The position numbers and the translations under genes are program-made. Source: Chloroflexota bacterium (GTDB lineage Bacteria; Chloroflexota; Limnocylindria; Limnocylindrales; CSP1-4). From it: a stretch of 5,117 bases of DNA. The stretch is from assembly GCA_021789355.1 (NCBI GenBank), contig JAJYJR010000470.1:1-5117 (forward strand). The letters run 5' to 3'. Under the pieces are notes generated by a model. That model was not told the origin of the DNA, did not search any database, and worked only from the letters and a program-made list of their open reading frames with translations. The stretch's first letter is position 1. Every line of letters begins with the position of its first letter. Below, one piece after another: positions 1 through 5,117 of the stretch.

Positions 1-120
1 CTGAGCGTCCGTGCATCGCGCTCGTCTGATACCTTGTCGTACGCCGCGCGATGTGCCAACCGGGCAGGCGGGGCGGGTCGTCATCGACAGGCGGGCGCGG
101 CTCGGGCGCGCGGCGCGGGC

Positions 121-159
121 GCAAGGCGGGCGCGCAAGGCGGGCGCGCAAGGCGGGCGC
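121..159. repeat. Tandem array, 13-bp unit, 3 exact copies
   Basis: The unit GCAAGGCGGGCGC occurs three times in a row at 121-133, 134-146 and 147-159, followed by a 2-nt partial copy. The unit length is not a multiple of three, so any reading frame through it shifts with each copy, which argues against coding function. The flanking sequence is also rich in GGCGGGCG words. Confidence 0.9.
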
Positions 160-216
160 GCCGTGGCTCGATGAGCGCGCGAGGCTCGGGAGCCGTGGCT
201 CGGCGTGCGCAATTCC

Positions 217-231
217 ACGATCAGTGAACAG
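217..231. repeat. Left arm of a perfect 15-bp inverted repeat
   Basis: The arm ACGATCAGTGAACAG is the exact reverse complement of 443-457. It is only moderately GC-rich, which makes a chance match in this GC-rich background less likely. Homology between the two arms stops abruptly at both ends. Confidence 0.8.
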
Positions 232-243
232 CGGAGGCTTCTC

Positions 244-265
244 GTGCTGGCGTCTGCGCCAGCGC
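244..265. other. Strong hairpin (GCTGGCG-TCTG-CGCCAGC)
   Basis: Positions 246-252 and 257-263 form a perfect 7-bp stem with a 4-nt loop, extendable by a T-G wobble and one G-C pair to 244-265. There is no T-run on either side, so it is not a typical intrinsic terminator. It lies just inside the left arm of the 15-bp inverted repeat. Confidence 0.55.
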
Positions 266-273
266 ACCCCCGC

Positions 274-307
274 GACGACAGACCGGCGAAGACGACAAAC
301 CGGCGAA
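274..307. repeat. Tandem repeat, 17-bp unit, 2 near-exact copies
   Basis: GACGACAGACCGGCGAA (274-290) is followed directly by GACGACAAACCGGCGAA (291-307), differing at one position. A 12-bp piece at the second copy, CCGGCGAACACG (300-311), recurs at 468-479, outside the inverted-repeat segment. Confidence 0.8.
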
Positions 308-351
308 CACGACCCGCGCCCGGCCCTCGGTCACGCAGCACGCAACCGCCG

Positions 352-435
352 CTGGCCTGACACGCCCTGGCCTGACACGCCCTGGCCTGCCACGCCGCTG
401 GCCTGCTACGCCGCTGGCCTGCTACGCCGCTGGCG
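352..435. repeat. Tandem array, 15/16-bp unit, 5 copies plus a partial
   Basis: CTGGCCTGACACGCC occurs at 352-366 and 367-381; then 16-bp variants CTGGCCTGCCACGCCG (382-397) and CTGGCCTGCTACGCCG twice (398-413, 414-429), ending with CTGGCG (430-435). Variants are ordered along the array (GACAC, GCCAC, GCTAC), as expected from stepwise duplication. The 15-nt copies would encode WPDTP repeats on the plus strand, but the 16-nt copies break the frame. This is a minisatellite-like tract. Confidence 0.9.
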
Positions 436-442
436 CCCGATC

Positions 443-457
443 CTGTTCACTGATCGT
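443..457. repeat. Right arm of a perfect 15-bp inverted repeat
   Basis: The arm CTGTTCACTGATCGT pairs exactly with 217-231, enclosing a 241-bp segment counted with both arms. No clean target-site duplication directly abuts the arms; the word CGCAA occurs at 208-212 and 458-462, but on the left it is separated from the arm by 4 nt. Confidence 0.8.
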
Positions 458-515
458 CGCAACATGGCCGGCGAACACGTAGCCGGCCGGACGCCCGGTG
501 CTGTTGATGGATCGA

Positions 516-553
516 GGGAAGTGGCGCGGGAAGAAGTGGCGCGGGAAGTGGCG
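516..553. repeat. Tandem array, 12-15-bp unit, 3 copies
   Basis: Units are GGGAAGTGGCGC (516-527), GGGAAGAAGTGGCGC (528-542, with a 3-nt AAG duplication) and GGGAAGTGGCG (543-553). The multiple-of-three lengths permit an in-frame reading in some frames, but the surrounding translation shows no recognisable protein. Confidence 0.8.
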
Positions 554-626
554 TGCGGACGGCCACCGGGATGAACTCGAAGGACGACCCCGTGCGGAAC
601 CCTGCGTCAGGGTGCGGCGCGACTCC

Positions 627-708
627 GGCCGGAAGGGGCCGGGGCGGCCGGAAGGGGCCGGGGCGGCCGGGCGGCCGGAAGGGGCTGGGGCGGCCGGAAG
701 GGGCCGGA
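627..708. repeat. Tandem array, 19-bp G-rich unit, 4 copies, each a dyad
   Basis: GGCCGGAAGGGGCCGGGGC occurs at 627-645 and 646-664, then after an 8-bp partial copy (665-672) again at 673-691 with one change and at 692-708 as a shorter copy. Within each unit GGCC flanks a GGAAGG core, so CCGGCC/GGCCGG-type stems can form. The plus strand also has closely spaced GGGG runs (635-638, 641-644, 654-657, 660-663) compatible with a G-quadruplex. It lies about 90 nt beyond the methyltransferase stop and may act at the 3' end of the operon transcript; this is inference. Confidence 0.85.
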
Positions 709-800
709 GCCGGACGCCGCCGTGTCGTCCCGCCGTGTGATCGGGCGACCTCCCGCGCCGGGAACGCGAGCCGGAGCGGGCAGGTCGTGGATGCCCCAGC

Positions 801-1638
801 TCATCTGTGCTCGGCGCCCAGAGCGTCGTCGTCGAGGAGGACGCCGCTTTCGTCGAAGAACCTGAGGCGGGACGCCGCGACGTACTCCCCAGACAGCTCG
901 AACCCCAGCCAGGCCCGGTTGAGCCTCTCAGCCGCCCAGCCGGTTGTCATCGATCCCCCGAAGATGTCGAGGACAACGTCCCCCGGATCGGTGAGCAGGC
1001 GGATGAACCACTCGGGGAGTTGCACCGGGAACCGGGCCGGATGCACTTTGAGGCCACGTTCGGTGAGCAGCGAGATGTACCGGCCGTTCGAGTCGTTGTT
1101 GCCGAAGATCAGAACGTTTCCGGGGATCGCGCCTCCCTGGTCCCGCGCCCACGTCTCCCTGGCGAGATGGCCGCTCGGGCGCCGCGACACGGATGCGCTG
1201 GACGTTCACCCATTCCGCCGGGGTGGGCATCTTTGCCGGGTTGTACCAGTAGATCTCCTGTGCAAGGAAGAACCCGACGCTCCAGACCAGGTCCAGCAGC
1301 AGCTCGAAGTGATAAAGGGACCGAACGGGGTGCCCGCGTCGCCACGCACCGCCGATGCTGACGACGAACGAGCCGTCCGGGCGCAGCACACGCAGCACCT
1401 CACGCCCGAACGGGAGGAACCATTCCACGTGGCGATCCTGGGGCTCGTTGCCGTATTCCTTCTTGAACTCCAGTGCGTACGGCGGAGACGTCACCACGAG
1501 GTTCACAGAATCGTCCGGCATCGCGCACAGGAGTTCGACCGCGTCCCCCGCGTACGCGGCACCGTTGCGGGTCCGGTAGGCGGGCTCCCGGCCCGGCAAC
1601 AGCCGTGTCGCCACGCCCACCAGACTTGCGTTGAGCAT
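801..1638 (-). pseudogene. Beta-class (M.PvuII-like) N4-cytosine DNA methyltransferase, broken by an internal deletion and frameshift
   Basis: The first frame (ATG at 1638) runs through [36 protein letters not shown] (motif IV, TSPPY at 50-54), [11 protein letters not shown] and [21 protein letters not shown], ending homology at residue 151 (1186); it then reads nonsense to a stop at 928. The homology resumes in the next frame at 1187 with [61 protein letters not shown] (motif I) and FELSGEYVAASRLRF, ending in TGA at 801. Order IV before I defines the beta class. From memory, M.PvuII has the same landmarks with about 45 residues (KDAVNTVWW... to the RPSGH motif) between the two halves; here they are missing, including the region expected to hold target-recognition residues. 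The joined length is about 280 versus roughly 335. Either a genuine inactivating deletion or an assembly error explains this. The gene starts 13 nt after the GHKL stop, so the two are co-transcribed. No restriction endonuclease is nearby. Confidence 0.85.
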
Positions 1639-1645
1639 CCGCTCG

Positions 1646-1660
1646 CCGCCCTCAGGGCGG
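1646..1660. other. Perfect dyad across the ATPase stop codon
   Basis: The sequence CCGCCC-TCA-GGGCGG forms a 6-bp stem around a 3-nt loop. The central TCA is the reverse complement of the ATPase stop TGA, and the right-hand side of the hairpin on the mRNA overlaps the weak ribosome-binding stretch before the methyltransferase ATG at 1638. It could modulate translation of the methyltransferase, or be chance in a GC-rich sequence. Confidence 0.35.
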
Positions 1661-3217
1661 CAGCAGTGGCGGTGTCCGGGGACGCGGTGCTTTCCGGGCG
1701 CGCCGCCGATGCTCCGCCAGCGACAGCGAGACGAACATCAGCTCGTTCACGCGCCGCTCGAACTCGGGGACTGTGGCTTCCGGGATCGTGACACAGACCT
1801 CGCGGAGGGCGGTCTCGAGCTGATACCAGAGGTCGCCCCTGCGCACCTCATACAGCGGGTAGCGCGAGTTGATCACCACCCGCCGCACCCCGTCCTCGAC
1901 CACCATCGCGCTGCGCATGCGCGGGTCGAGCGCGCGGATCACCACCTCGCCGATCGCACGGCCACGCGCGCCCCCGCCGGACGGTCGAACCGGCGGCGCC
2001 TTCGCGTCGTCCCGGCGATCAGGCCCGCCAGGTTCACCCTCGCCCCCCTCGCTCTCGCCCGGCTGCGCGTCGGCGATCGGCGGGGCGGACTCGCCGCCCT
2101 GCTCACCGGGCGCCGGCTTCGCGTCGCGGATCGCCTCGTCCAGGCTCAGCTGGCCGTCGCCCCGCGTGCCGGCCGTCCCCTCCTCGCTCTCGAAGAGCTT
2201 GCCCGACTCGAGGAGGCGCAGCGCACGGGCCAGGATCCGGCGCACCTGGTCGGCGGTGCGGATCGCCTGGGGACTCGCCGCGGTCCCGGATTCACGCGCG
2301 AGCCTTCGGACCACCGGCGCCAGCAGCCGGTGCATCCGCTGTTCGACCGCCGCCCATTCGTCGCCGTCCCGGTCGACGTCGCTCTTGTTCATGGTCACCG
2401 GGACGTGCGGCAGCTCGATCTCGCCGACCAGGCGATTGAGCGCCGGGTGCGACGCCGGACCGGCATGGCCGAACCACTCCGGCGACCCCACCAGCCGGCC
2501 GAGATGGTACAGGCGCACCCCGGGGTCCGTCCCGGGCGACGGCGGGTCCGGTAGGAGCCCGTACCAGCCGCGCACGATCCGACCGCCGGCACGCACGGCA
2601 AACTCGTGCCGTTCGTCCAGCTGCCACGCGGCCGGAACGACCGGGGCGCGGTCGACGCGGACGCGAACCTCGCCACCCTCGAGCAGCGGGCGGTAGGTCT
2701 CCGCGAGCCGCTGGCGCAGCTTCCTGGCGTCCGGGTTCCGGTCGACGGAGCCGATCTCGAGCCGGACGTACCCGAGCGCGGCGTCCACCGGTTTCGGGCG
2801 TTCCTGCAGCTCGTAGGTGCGCAACCTGGTCCGGTCCCGGTAGTCCTGGTCCGAGAACCCGTAGGCGCGGTCGTCCCCGGCCCGCCCGGCCACGATCGCG
2901 AACCGGGCGCCCAGGTGCCCGACCGCCGCCTTGCCCCCCTGGCCGTACCGCCCGATCCGCTCGCCGGCCCGCTTCCGCGATCCGCCCCAGCGCAGGTACT
3001 CGCGTTCGAGGTCGCGCGGTCCCATCCCCTCGCCGCCGACGACTGTGAGCACGATGCTCCCCGGCCGGACCGAGAGATCCACCTCGAGCGCCCGCCCGGG
3101 CACGCGCGAGTCCACCGCGTTGTCCACCAGCTCGAGGATCGCGTCGACGGCGGTGCGGTAGTTGGCGAAGAGCGCGGCAGTGAGCCGCGGATCGATCCGC
3201 TCGCGGACGACGCGCAC
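1652..3217 (-). CDS. MORC/MutL-like GHKL-family ATPase
   Basis: This is a 521-residue ATP-binding protein of the GHKL (gyrase, Hsp90, histidine kinase, MutL) superfamily. Residues 1-110 hold the ATPase fold: N-box ELVDNAVD (29-36, catalytic Glu29, Mg ligand Asn33), a G1 region VVGGEGMG (59-66), and WGGSRKR with [15 protein letters not shown] (89-103) as the ATP lid. The region 180-310 fits the S5-like second domain, including [13 protein letters not shown] (276-288), whose lysine matches the NK motif of MutL and MORC proteins. An acidic, Gly/Pro-rich linker (about 343-418) leads to a compact C-terminal domain (421-500, with [26 protein letters not shown]). The aspartate normally opening the G1 motif is absent (Val60 in my alignment). 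I chose the GTG at 3217 because GGGAGGG lies 7 nt upstream and homology starts there. A GTG at 3271 overlapping the ribF stop (GTGA) is the alternative and adds 18 low-complexity residues. The neighbouring methyltransferase suggests a modification-linked role, which is inference. Confidence 0.85.
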   Translation of the reverse strand: MRVVRERIDPRLTAALFANYRTAVDAILELVDNAVDSRVPGRALEVDLSVRPGSIVLTVVGGEGMGPRDLEREYLRWGGSRKRAGERIGRYGQGGKAAVGHLGARFAIVAGRAGDDRAYGFSDQDYRDRTRLRTYELQERPKPVDAALGYVRLEIGSVDRNPDARKLRQRLAETYRPLLEGGEVRVRVDRAPVVPAAWQLDERHEFAVRAGGRIVRGWYGLLPDPPSPGTDPGVRLYHLGRLVGSPEWFGHAGPASHPALNRLVGEIELPHVPVTMNKSDVDRDGDEWAAVEQRMHRLLAPVVRRLARESGTAASPQAIRTADQVRRILARALRLLESGKLFESEEGTAGTRGDGQLSLDEAIRDAKPAPGEQGGESAPPIADAQPGESEGGEGEPGGPDRRDDAKAPPVRPSGGGARGRAIGEVVIRALDPRMRSAMVVEDGVRRVVINSRYPLYEVRRGDLWYQLETALREVCVTIPEATVPEFERRVNELMFVSLSLAEHRRRARKAPRPRTPPLLPP

Positions 3218-3223
3218 GCGCCG

Positions 3224-3230
3224 CCCTCCC
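3224..3230 (-). promoter_or_regulatory. Strong Shine-Dalgarno that decides the GHKL ATPase start
   Basis: On the minus strand this reads GGGAGGG, and its GGAGG core is followed by 7 nt and a GTG at 3217. It is the best ribosome-binding match near this gene and favours the 3217 start over the GTG at 3271, which has only a GGGGCG-like sequence before it but overlaps the ribF stop codon as GTGA. Confidence 0.6.
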
Positions 3231-3267
3231 GGCCCGGACGACCCCGGCCCGGAGGTCACGTGCGGGG

Positions 3268-4260
3268 TCACCCGGATCGCCCCGGCGAGGGCTCGCGCCG
3301 GCCCCGCCGGCCCCGCAGGTCGCGCGCGGCGAGGATCGCACGGGCGCGCGCCGCGTCCCGGTTCATCTGGGCGACCAGGGCCTCCGCCGATGCGAACCGT
3401 CGCTCCGACCGTTGCCGGCGCACGAACGCGACGCGCAGCCGTTCTCCGTAGAGGTCGTCGTCCACCCCGAAGAGGTACGCCTCCAGGACCCGGGCCCCGG
3501 GCTCGAACGTGGGCCGCACGCCGAGGGACGCGACGCCGCCCGCGGTCCGCGCCGGACGGAGCGGGTCCGGGCCGCCCCAGCCGACCTCGACCGCGTAGAT
3601 CCCGTCGGCCGGCAGCGCCACGTGCGCGTCGAACGCCAGGTTGGCGGTCGGGTAGCCCAGCGAGCGTCCCCGTGCGTCGCCCCGCACCACGCGCCCGGTC
3701 ACGGCCGGATCGCGGCCCAGCATGCGCCGCGCCTCGCGAAGCCTTCCTGCAGCCAGCGCCTCGCGGATCCGGCTCGCCGACACCAGGCCCCCGGCGGCCT
3801 CGAGCGGGGCGACCACCTCGACCCGGAACCCCTGGCCCGCGCCCAGCTCCCGCAGTCGCTCCGGCGTGCCCGCGCGCCCACGGCCGATCGCCGATTCGGG
3901 GCTCATCACCAGGCCGGCCAGGTCGCGGCCGGACCGCAGCCGGCCGAGGAACGCCTCGGGCGTCTGCGACGCGAAGGCCTCGTCGAACCGCTGGAGCACG
4001 ACGTGCCGCATCCCGGCCAGCTCGAGCCACCCGAGCCGCTCCGCCGGATCGCAGAGCAGCGGTGGCGGCGCGCCGCGCAGCACGGCATCCGGGTGCGGCT
4101 CGAACGTCACCACCGCGGGGTCGGCGTGCCAGCGCCGCGCGGCACGGACCAGGGACCTGAGCAGTCGCGCGTGGCCGCGGTGCATGCCGTCGAAGACACC
4201 GACGGTCACGGCCAGGCGGGCCCCGGCCGGCAGGTCGTCGATGTCGGCGTGGACCTGCAT
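3268..4260 (-). CDS. ribF: Bifunctional riboflavin kinase / FAD synthetase RibF
   Basis: RibF phosphorylates riboflavin to FMN and then adenylates FMN to FAD. The product is 330 residues, slightly longer than the usual 305-315. The N-terminal FAD synthetase half shows TVGVFDGMHRGH (residues 19-30, the HxGH nucleotidyltransferase motif), VVTFEPHP (50-57) and the SASRIREAL motif (161-169). The C-terminal flavokinase half shows GRSLGYPTANL (198-208, the PTAN metal/ATP motif), GIYAV (220-224), GVRPTF and LEAYLFGVDDDLYGE with the likely catalytic Glu at 260. The ATG at 4260 was chosen because a GGGGGAA ribosome-binding sequence precedes it by 4 nt and family homology begins there; the open frame continues upstream into truB without support. 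One segment is odd: where most relatives have a DFRFGxxRxG motif, this protein reads MSPESAIGRGRAGT (119-132). The tail after residue 312 is arginine-rich and probably unstructured. The stop TGA overlaps a possible GTG start of the next gene. Confidence 0.96.
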   Translation of the reverse strand: MQVHADIDDLPAGARLAVTVGVFDGMHRGHARLLRSLVRAARRWHADPAVVTFEPHPDAVLRGAPPPLLCDPAERLGWLELAGMRHVVLQRFDEAFASQTPEAFLGRLRSGRDLAGLVMSPESAIGRGRAGTPERLRELGAGQGFRVEVVAPLEAAGGLVSASRIREALAAGRLREARRMLGRDPAVTGRVVRGDARGRSLGYPTANLAFDAHVALPADGIYAVEVGWGGPDPLRPARTAGGVASLGVRPTFEPGARVLEAYLFGVDDDLYGERLRVAFVRRQRSERRFASAEALVAQMNRDAARARAILAARDLRGRRGRREPSPGRSG

Positions 4261-4277
4261 CCGCTTCCCCCGCCCGC

Positions 4278-5117
4278 TCAGCCCGCGGCGCCCGCCAGGA
4301 CCTTGTCCGGGTAGAGACGGTGCTCGCGCAGGTGCGCCATGGCCACCACGCCACGCCCCGCCGAGACGATCCGCACCAGCCCGTCCGGTCCCGGTTCCAC
4401 CTCCGCGCCGCGCAGCCGCACCACCTGGCCCCGCGCGATCGCGACGAGTTCGTCCGGCGAGAGCGTCACCTCGGGGTAGGCGTCGAGACCTGCGTCCGGC
4501 GGCAGGAGCCGGCCCCCCAGCGACCCCGTGACCAGCAGCCGCCGAAGATCGTCGAGGGAGATCGCGTCCTCGATCCGGAACGGGCCGCTGGCCGTCCGCT
4601 CGAGCGCGCCCAGGTACCCGCCGCATCCGAGTCGATCGCCCAGGTCGCGGGCCAGCGCGCGCACGTAGGTGCCGGCCGAACAGCGCACCTCCAGGCTGGC
4701 GCACGGGTGGAGCGGGTCCGCGTCGTCCCAGTCGGTCAGCCGCAGCTCGTGGATCTCGACTTCGCGGTCGTGCAGCTCGGGCTGCTCGCCGCGCCGGGCC
4801 ATCTCGTACGCCCGCCGCCCGCCCACCTTGACGGCCGAGAACGCCGGGGGCCGCTGGACGATGTGTCCCACGAAGGCGGGCAGGGCGGCCTCGACCCCCT
4901 CCCGGGTGGGAGCCGGGCCCTCGCCGGGCGTCAGCTCGCCGTCCATGTCATCCGTGGTCGACCGCGCGCCGAAACATGCCACCGCCCGGTACGCCTTGGC
5001 GTCGCGCAGGTGGTATTCGACCATGCGGGTCGCGCTGCCGATGAACACCGGGAGCACGCCGGAAGCGAACGGATCGAGCGTCCCGCCGTGCCCGACCCGC
5101 CTGGCACCCGACAGCCG
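4278..5117 (-). CDS. truB: tRNA pseudouridine(55) synthase TruB, 5' end beyond the window
   Basis: TruB converts U55 in the T-loop of most tRNAs to pseudouridine in the cytoplasm. The open frame enters from the right edge and gives 279 residues to a TGA at 4280-4278; about 25-35 N-terminal residues are outside the window. The catalytic motif GHGGTLDPFASGVLPV sits at fragment residues 9-24, with the nucleophilic Asp at residue 15 (near 5074). It is followed by the KAYRAVACFGARSTTDD strand, the QRPPAFSAVKVGGRRAYEMAR motif and CSAGTYVRALARDLG, all in family order. The C-terminal part looks like a short PUA-like RNA-binding tail. An internal GTG at 5057 lies after the catalytic Asp, so it cannot be the true start. 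All key residues are present, so the enzyme should be active. It is the first visible gene of a leftward operon with ribF 17 nt downstream, a very common pairing. Its promoter is not in the window. Confidence 0.97.
   Translation of the reverse strand, partial: RLSGARRVGHGGTLDPFASGVLPVFIGSATRMVEYHLRDAKAYRAVACFGARSTTDDMDGELTPGEGPAPTREGVEAALPAFVGHIVQRPPAFSAVKVGGRRAYEMARRGEQPELHDREVEIHELRLTDWDDADPLHPCASLEVRCSAGTYVRALARDLGDRLGCGGYLGALERTASGPFRIEDAISLDDLRRLLVTGSLGGRLLPPDAGLDAYPEVTLSPDELVAIARGQVVRLRGAEVEPGPDGLVRIVSAGRGVVAMAHLREHRLYPDKVLAGAAG

Larger units (their letters stand above)
1..800. other. Gene-free, repeat-dense region downstream of the operon
   Basis: I find no credible gene, tRNA or rRNA here on either strand. 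Open frames exist because the sequence is so GC-rich, but their translations are Arg/Ala/Pro/Gly-rich, shift phase across tandem units whose length is not a multiple of three, and show no recognisable domain. The stretch holds five unrelated short tandem arrays, a strong hairpin and a long-range inverted repeat, each listed separately. No U-tracted intrinsic terminator is seen after the methyltransferase stop at 801; the nearest dyad (751-763, TCCCG/CGGGA) is short and lacks a T-run. The first 80 nt and 740-800 show nothing notable. Confidence 0.7.

Noticed and set aside
121..435. CRISPR-like array
   Set aside because: The repeats are directly abutting 13-17-bp units without unique spacers, and no cas gene is present.
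208..462. CGCAA at 208-212 and 458-462 as a target-site duplication around the inverted-repeat segment
   Set aside because: The left copy is separated from the inverted-repeat arm by 4 nt while the right one abuts it, and a 5-bp match is easily due to chance.
11..574. A 187-codon plus-strand open frame across the repeat region, containing WPDTP-like repeats
   Set aside because: Its composition is Arg/Ala/Pro-rich, the tandem units of 13, 16 and 17 bp shift frame with copy number, and no domain or good ribosome-binding site is seen.
751..763. Hairpin TCCCG-CGC-CGGGA as the operon terminator
   Set aside because: The stem is only 5 bp and no T-run follows on the minus strand.
607..804. A 65-codon minus-strand frame whose ATG overlaps the methyltransferase stop as ATGA
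   Set aside because: The overlap mimics coupling, but most of the product is translated from the 19-bp array (PRPLPAA-like repeats) with no homology; coupling to an already broken gene is also unlikely to be selected.
801..1190. The C-terminal half of the methyltransferase as a separate gene starting at GTG 1190 (split methyltransferase)
   Set aside because: There is no Shine-Dalgarno before 1190 and a block of about 45 family residues is missing at the junction, which fits deletion better than a functional split.
553..1791. A 412-codon plus-strand open frame antisense to the methyltransferase
   Set aside because: The minus strand carries clear methyltransferase motifs; the plus frame is a GC-rich shadow without recognisable homology.
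1631..2696. Long plus-strand open frames antisense to the GHKL ATPase
   Set aside because: They lack domains and lie opposite conserved minus-strand motifs; long antisense frames are routine at this GC content.

Overview
The window comes from a very GC-rich bacterial chromosome. It looks like a high-GC soil or environmental lineage of the Chloroflexota or Actinomycetota kind. This rests only on base composition, GTG starts, the arginine/proline/alanine-rich proteins and the divergent form of one RibF motif, so the taxonomic guess is weak. All recognisable genes lie on the minus strand and read leftward as one compact run.

Right part (5117 to 3268): the 5'-truncated tRNA pseudouridine synthase gene truB is followed after 17 nt by ribF, the bifunctional riboflavin kinase/FAD synthetase. 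This is the common bacterial truB-ribF pair. The expected next gene in many bacteria, rpsO, is absent.

Middle part (3271 to 801): instead of rpsO, the run continues into a GHKL-fold ATPase of about 520 residues with MORC/MutL-like features: N-box ELVDNAVD, a [10 protein letters not shown] lid glycine motif, and a distal NK motif with the conserved lysine. After only 13 nt comes a beta-class, M.PvuII-like N4-cytosine DNA methyltransferase. The methyltransferase is broken. Its N-terminal catalytic half (TSPPY) and its C-terminal AdoMet-binding half ([10 protein letters not shown]) are in different frames, and roughly 45 residues that homologues carry between them are missing. GHKL ATPases of this type are known as partners of restriction-modification genes, so the pair resembles a decayed or partial modification/defence module riding on a housekeeping operon. 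No restriction endonuclease is visible.

Left part (1 to 800): no credible gene. This 800-nt stretch holds five different short tandem arrays (units of 13, 17, 15/16, 12-15 and 19 bp), a strong hairpin, and a perfect 15-bp inverted repeat enclosing 241 bp. The 19-bp array, closest to the operon's 3' end, is made of G-rich dyads. It could fold into hairpins or a G-quadruplex and may serve in place of a classical terminator, none of which is seen.
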